From Burkholderiaceae bacterium (lineage in GTDB: Bacteria; Pseudomonadota; Gammaproteobacteria; Burkholderiales; Burkholderiaceae): a stretch of 17,283 nucleotides of DNA. The notes below the pieces were generated by a model. It worked only from the letters and a program-made list of their open reading frames with translations, ran no database searches and was not told the origin of the DNA. The translations under genes and the position numbers were made by a program. Positions 15,522-17,283 of this stretch are shown in pieces. Each line of letters begins with the position of its first letter. Position 1 is the stretch's first letter. The stretch covers positions 1-17,283 of the forward strand of contig JASLEM010000138.1 in the NCBI GenBank assembly GCA_030151165.1. The letters run 5' to 3'.

Positions 15522-17084
15522 ATGAACTCCAATCTCTTTCGTGATCGTCCGGTCGCCGTCATCGGCGCCGGCGTGATGGGCGTCGGCATCGTGCAGGTCG
15601 CGTTGCTGGCGGGGCATCCGGTGCGGCTGTACGACGTGCGCGACGGCGCCGCCGCCACGGCCGCGCAGCAGCTGGCCGCGACGCTCGCGAAGCTGGCCGA
15701 CAAGGGCAAGCTGACGCCGGCCGACGTGGACGCGGCGCGCTCGAGGCTGACGGTCGCGACGTCGCTGGCCGAGCTCGCCGACGCGGCGCTGGTGGTCGAG
15801 GCGATCGTCGAGAACCTGGGCGTCAAGCAGGCGCTGCTGCGCGACCTCGAGGCGATCGTCGCGCCCGAGTGCGTGCTCGCGAGCAACACGTCGTCGCTGT
15901 CGATCACGGCCATCGCGCGCGGGCTGAAGTTCCCGGGCCGCGTCGTCGGCATGCACTTCTTCAACCCGGTGCCGCTGATGCGGCTGGTCGAGGTCATCTC
16001 CGGCCTCGCGACCGAACCCGCGGTGGCGGACGCGATCTTCACGCTGTCGCAGGACTGGGGCAAGACGGCGGTGCACGCGAAGTCGACGCCGGGCTTCATC
16101 GTCAACCGCATCGCGCGGCCGTTCTACGCCGAGACGCTCGCGCTGCTGCAGGAGCAGGCCGCGACGCCCGCCGTGCTCGACGCCTGCGTGCGCGGCGCGG
16201 GCTTCCGCATGGGCCCGTGCGAGCTGATGGACCTGATCGGCCACGACACCAACTTCGCCGTCACGCAGTCCGTGTACGAGGCCAACTTCTTCGACAAGCG
16301 CTATGTGCCCTCGCTGGTGCAGCGCGAGATGGTCGACGGCGGCCTGCTCGGGCGCAAGTCGGGCCGCGGCTTCTATCACTACGCGGACGGCGCGGCCGTG
16401 CCGAAGGGCGTCGGGGACGACGTCGAGCCCGTGGCGTTGCCCGCCGTGCCGCTGGTGCTGCAGGGCGACGGCGCGGTGGCCGAGCTGCTCGCGGCGCGGC
16501 TGACGGGCGCCGGCCTGAGCTTCACGCGCGACGCGCAGGACGCCGGCGCCGATACCGGCCTGCGCGTCGGCGACGGCCTGCTGCTGCTCACCGACGGCCG
16601 CTGCGCCGCCGAGCGCGCGGCGGGTGGCGACGTGGCCGACGTCGCGCTGTTCGACTGGCCGGTCGGCCCGGCGGCGGGCGGCGCCGTGACGCCGGTCGTG
16701 CCGCTGGCCTTCGCGGTGGCCGCGCAGGCCTCGCCCGAGTTCGCGCCGCAGGCCGCGGCCGTGCTGCGCGCGCTCGGGTGGCTGCCGCAGCGCCTGGCCG
16801 ACGTGCCGGGGCTCGTCGTCGCGCGCACCGTGGCGATGCTGGTCAACGAGGCGAGCGACGCGGTCGACCAGGGTGTCTGCACGCCCGCGGGCGCCGACGC
16901 CGCGATGACGCTGGGCGTCAACTACCCGGCCGGGCCGTTCGCGTGGCTCGCGCTGTGGGGCGAGGTGGCGACGGCGCGCCTGCTCGACGCGCTCGACGCG
17001 CACTACCGCGGCGAGCGCTACCGCGTCAGCCCGCGACTGCGCCGCTCGGCATGGTCGGCGAAGGCACCGCCAGCGGCACGCTGA
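15522..17084 (+). CDS. 3-hydroxyacyl-CoA dehydrogenase, PaaH-type
   Basis: NAD-dependent 3-hydroxyacyl-CoA dehydrogenase of 520 aa, oxidising (S)-3-hydroxyacyl-CoA to the 3-keto form. Length and duplicated C-terminal domain match PaaH/PaaC of phenylacetate degradation (3-hydroxyadipyl-CoA). The Rossmann motif is GAGVMG (G15, G17, G20). Active-site residues: S121-N122-T123-S124-S125, H145 in GMHFFNPVP, N148 and E157. Domain order: NAD-binding (1-185), first 3HCDH C-terminal domain (GFIVNRIARPFYAE, then GPCELMDLIGHDTNF), an Ala-rich linker domain (about 310-410), and a second C-terminal domain (ARTVAMLVNEASDAVDQGV, GVNYPAGPFAW). Start ATG 15522 begins at the family N-terminus. No other paa genes are visible, so it may serve general beta-oxidation or a dispersed pathway. 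The last 59 bp overlap the histidine kinase gene on the other strand. Confidence 0.94.
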   Translation: MNSNLFRDRPVAVIGAGVMGVGIVQVALLAGHPVRLYDVRDGAAATAAQQLAATLAKLADKGKLTPADVDAARSRLTVATSLAELADAALVVEAIVENLGVKQALLRDLEAIVAPECVLASNTSSLSITAIARGLKFPGRVVGMHFFNPVPLMRLVEVISGLATEPAVADAIFTLSQDWGKTAVHAKSTPGFIVNRIARPFYAETLALLQEQAATPAVLDACVRGAGFRMGPCELMDLIGHDTNFAVTQSVYEANFFDKRYVPSLVQREMVDGGLLGRKSGRGFYHYADGAAVPKGVGDDVEPVALPAVPLVLQGDGAVAELLAARLTGAGLSFTRDAQDAGADTGLRVGDGLLLLTDGRCAAERAAGGDVADVALFDWPVGPAAGGAVTPVVPLAFAVAAQASPEFAPQAAAVLRALGWLPQRLADVPGLVVARTVAMLVNEASDAVDQGVCTPAGADAAMTLGVNYPAGPFAWLALWGEVATARLLDALDAHYRGERYRVSPRLRRSAWSAKAPPAAR

Positions 17085-17283
17085 CCTCGCAGCGCACGCC
17101 GCCGGGCTCGTTCTGCAGCCAGGCGATCGTGCCGCCCAGCATGCGCACGCGCTTGCGGATGCCGCCGAGGCCGAGGCCGGTCGACCAGACCTGAGGCGTG
17201 CCGCCGACGCCGTCGTCGACCACGGTCAGGCGCAGCAGGCCCTCGCGCAGCTCGCCCTCGATCTTGGCGTTGCGCGCATGCGC
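17026..17283 (-). CDS. Sensor histidine kinase, C-terminal ATPase fragment (5' end outside window)
   Basis: The last 85 residues of a two-component sensor kinase, cut by the right edge. The fragment opens with AHARNAKIEG, the end of an N-box. It then shows the G1 box VDDGVGG and G2 box STGLGLGGIRKRVRMLGG, closing with GGVRCEVSVPLAV. The pattern fits kinases with HisKA_3 (NarX-like) or LytS/AlgZ-type ATPase ends; the window does not allow a choice. A 13-residue Pro/Ser/Ala tail follows the final VPL. The stop TGA (complement of 17026-17028) lies inside the paaH-like gene. A cognate response regulator would be expected upstream or nearby, outside the window. Confidence 0.88.
   Translation of the reverse strand, partial: AHARNAKIEGELREGLLRLTVVDDGVGGTPQVWSTGLGLGGIRKRVRMLGGTIAWLQNEPGGVRCEVSVPLAVPSPTMPSGAVAG

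Overview
The window is a very GC-rich chromosomal stretch. Its strong use of TCG, GCG and CGC codons and its gene content (cytochrome bo3 operon, WxxGxW-repeat envelope protein, PaaH-type dehydrogenase, ACAD10/11-like acyl-CoA dehydrogenase) fit a betaproteobacterium of the order Burkholderiales. That placement is an inference; no rRNA or marker gene is present. No phage, transposase, CRISPR array, tRNA or rRNA gene was seen, and most of the window looks like ordinary core or shell metabolism. Because the DNA is so GC-rich, many long open frames on the opposite strand are only shadows of real genes.

Layout, left to right: (1) the 3' part of an acyl-CoA dehydrogenase (+), facing a secreted WxxGxW-repeat protein with a His-rich HPEGG tail (-), with two hairpins between the stops. 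(2) A ClC-family chloride channel/transporter (-), divergent from a YeiH-family putative sulfate exporter (+). Their shared AT-rich promoter region holds two inverted copies of a 24-bp sequence. (3) A two-gene minus-strand operon: a Blh/ETHE1-like metallo-beta-lactamase-fold persulfide dioxygenase, then a TauE/SafE sulfite exporter. It converges on yeiH with only 9 bp between the stops. (4) A small uncharacterised protein (-). (5) A tightly coupled cyoABCD operon (+) for cytochrome bo3 ubiquinol oxidase, without cyoE. (6) A 299-bp gap containing degenerate 42-bp tandem repeats. (7) An AraJ/YdhP-like MFS exporter (-), divergent from a peroxiredoxin-glutaredoxin fusion (+). (8) A GHSMGG alpha/beta hydrolase (-), divergent from a PaaH-type 3-hydroxyacyl-CoA dehydrogenase (+). 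(9) The C-terminal ATPase end of a sensor histidine kinase (-) that overlaps the paaH-like gene tail to tail by 59 bp.

How the genes may work together: region 2-3 reads as a small sulfide/sulfite handling module. Blh would oxidise glutathione persulfide to sulfite, TauE/SafE would export it, and YeiH is a second putative sulfur-oxyanion exporter. Region 5 is a complete structural operon for a proton-pumping quinol oxidase. Its CyoB ligands and quinone-site residues fall at the same residue numbers as in E. coli. The least explained signals are non-coding: the inverted 24-bp pair between clc and yeiH, the nested dyad in front of blh, the dyads in front of cyoA, and the 42-bp repeats after cyoD.
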